A DNA stretch of 6,117 nucleotides from an uncultured Solirubrobacter sp. (lineage in GTDB: Bacteria; Actinomycetota; Thermoleophilia; Solirubrobacterales; Solirubrobacteraceae), in the NCBI GenBank assembly GCA_937871635.1, contig CALMNS010000306.1, forward strand, positions 1 to 6,117. Direction: 5' to 3'. Shown here in pieces: positions 5,928 through 6,117 of this stretch. The notes below the pieces were generated by a model. It saw nothing but the letters and a program-made list of their open reading frames with translations, did no database searches and was not told the DNA's origin. A program made the position numbers and the translations under genes. Position 1 is the stretch's first letter. Each line of letters begins with the position of its first letter.

Positions 5928-6117
5928 ATGTCTGAGGTCAATAACCATCTGTTCGACACGATCGATCGCCAGAACTCGCACGAGTCGGCGCACACGCGCC
6001 GAACCCTGGTGAAGGGCACCGCGGCGGCGCTGGGCTCGATGGGGCTCCTCGGCTTCGCGTCGCAGGAGGCCAGCGGCGCCGCGAAGAAGGCCGCGGTGCG
6101 GACGGCGGCCGCCAACT
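5928..6117 (+). CDS. Exported protein with twin-arginine signal, 5' end only
   Basis: The first 63 codons are present and the gene runs off the window. The product begins MSEVNNHLFDTIDRQNSHES. The twin arginines are R24-R25 in AHTRRTLVKG, followed by the hydrophobic stretch TAAALGSMGLLGFA and an alanine-rich segment (EASGAAKKAA) that could hold the cleavage site near residue 51. This is the layout of a Tat signal peptide, so the protein is probably folded in the cytoplasm and then exported, often because it carries a cofactor. The mature domain lies outside the window. Similar signal peptides are seen on actinobacterial ferritin-like proteins and oxidoreductases, but nothing here decides between them. 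A good ribosome site precedes the start. It is separated from the DoxX-fusion gene by a hairpin and about 270 bp, so it is probably its own unit. Confidence 0.8.
   Translation, partial: MSEVNNHLFDTIDRQNSHESAHTRRTLVKGTAAALGSMGLLGFASQEASGAAKKAAVRTAAAN

Noticed and set aside
1..6117. CRISPR array, tRNA or rRNA genes
   Set aside because: No regularly spaced direct repeats, tRNA cloverleaf or rRNA sequence seen on either strand.

Overview
The window is GC-rich bacterial DNA. Its dense, overlapping genes and strong G/C preference at third codon positions suggest an actinobacterium, possibly of the Thermoleophilia/Solirubrobacterales type. That placement is inferred from gene content and style, because no rRNA or other marker gene is present.

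Layout. (1) Positions 1-2273, plus strand: an arsenic-resistance operon. It holds the 3' end of a small three-helix-bundle-like protein, an Acr3 arsenite efflux permease with a TTG start overlapping that gene by 8 bp, and, 5 bp later, a glyceraldehyde-3-phosphate dehydrogenase of the ArsJ-associated type. The arsJ gene that usually accompanies this dehydrogenase is not next to it here. (2) Positions 4400 down to about 2225, minus strand, converging on the arsenic operon: a tightly overlapped operon of a SulP anion transporter with a STAS domain, a MerR-family regulator, and the N-terminal part of a cytidylate-kinase-like P-loop protein that loses family resemblance after about 65 residues. (3) Positions 4401-4954: a 554-bp gap holding the sulP leader (a hairpin and a candidate MerR-type operator) and, further upstream on the same strand, a frameshifted relic of an EAL-domain (cyclic-di-GMP phosphodiesterase) gene. 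(4) Positions 4955-5632, plus strand: a DoxX-family membrane protein whose C-terminus carries a transposase-OrfA-like helix-turn-helix domain in one uninterrupted frame. This is the most unusual item. A 9-bp hairpin follows its stop codon. (5) Positions 5661-5927: mostly non-coding, with a possible short gene relic on the minus strand. (6) Position 5928 to the window end: the start of a gene for a protein with a twin-arginine export signal.

How the genes work together. Acr3 pumps out arsenite. The dehydrogenase can incorporate arsenate into 1-arseno-3-phosphoglycerate, which would need an exporter (ArsJ) encoded elsewhere to be useful. The minus-strand operon looks like a MerR-regulated anion-uptake unit whose third gene appears to have been cut down where it meets the arsenic operon. 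The truncated kinase, the EAL relic and the domain fusion suggest a rearranged, accessory part of a chromosome.
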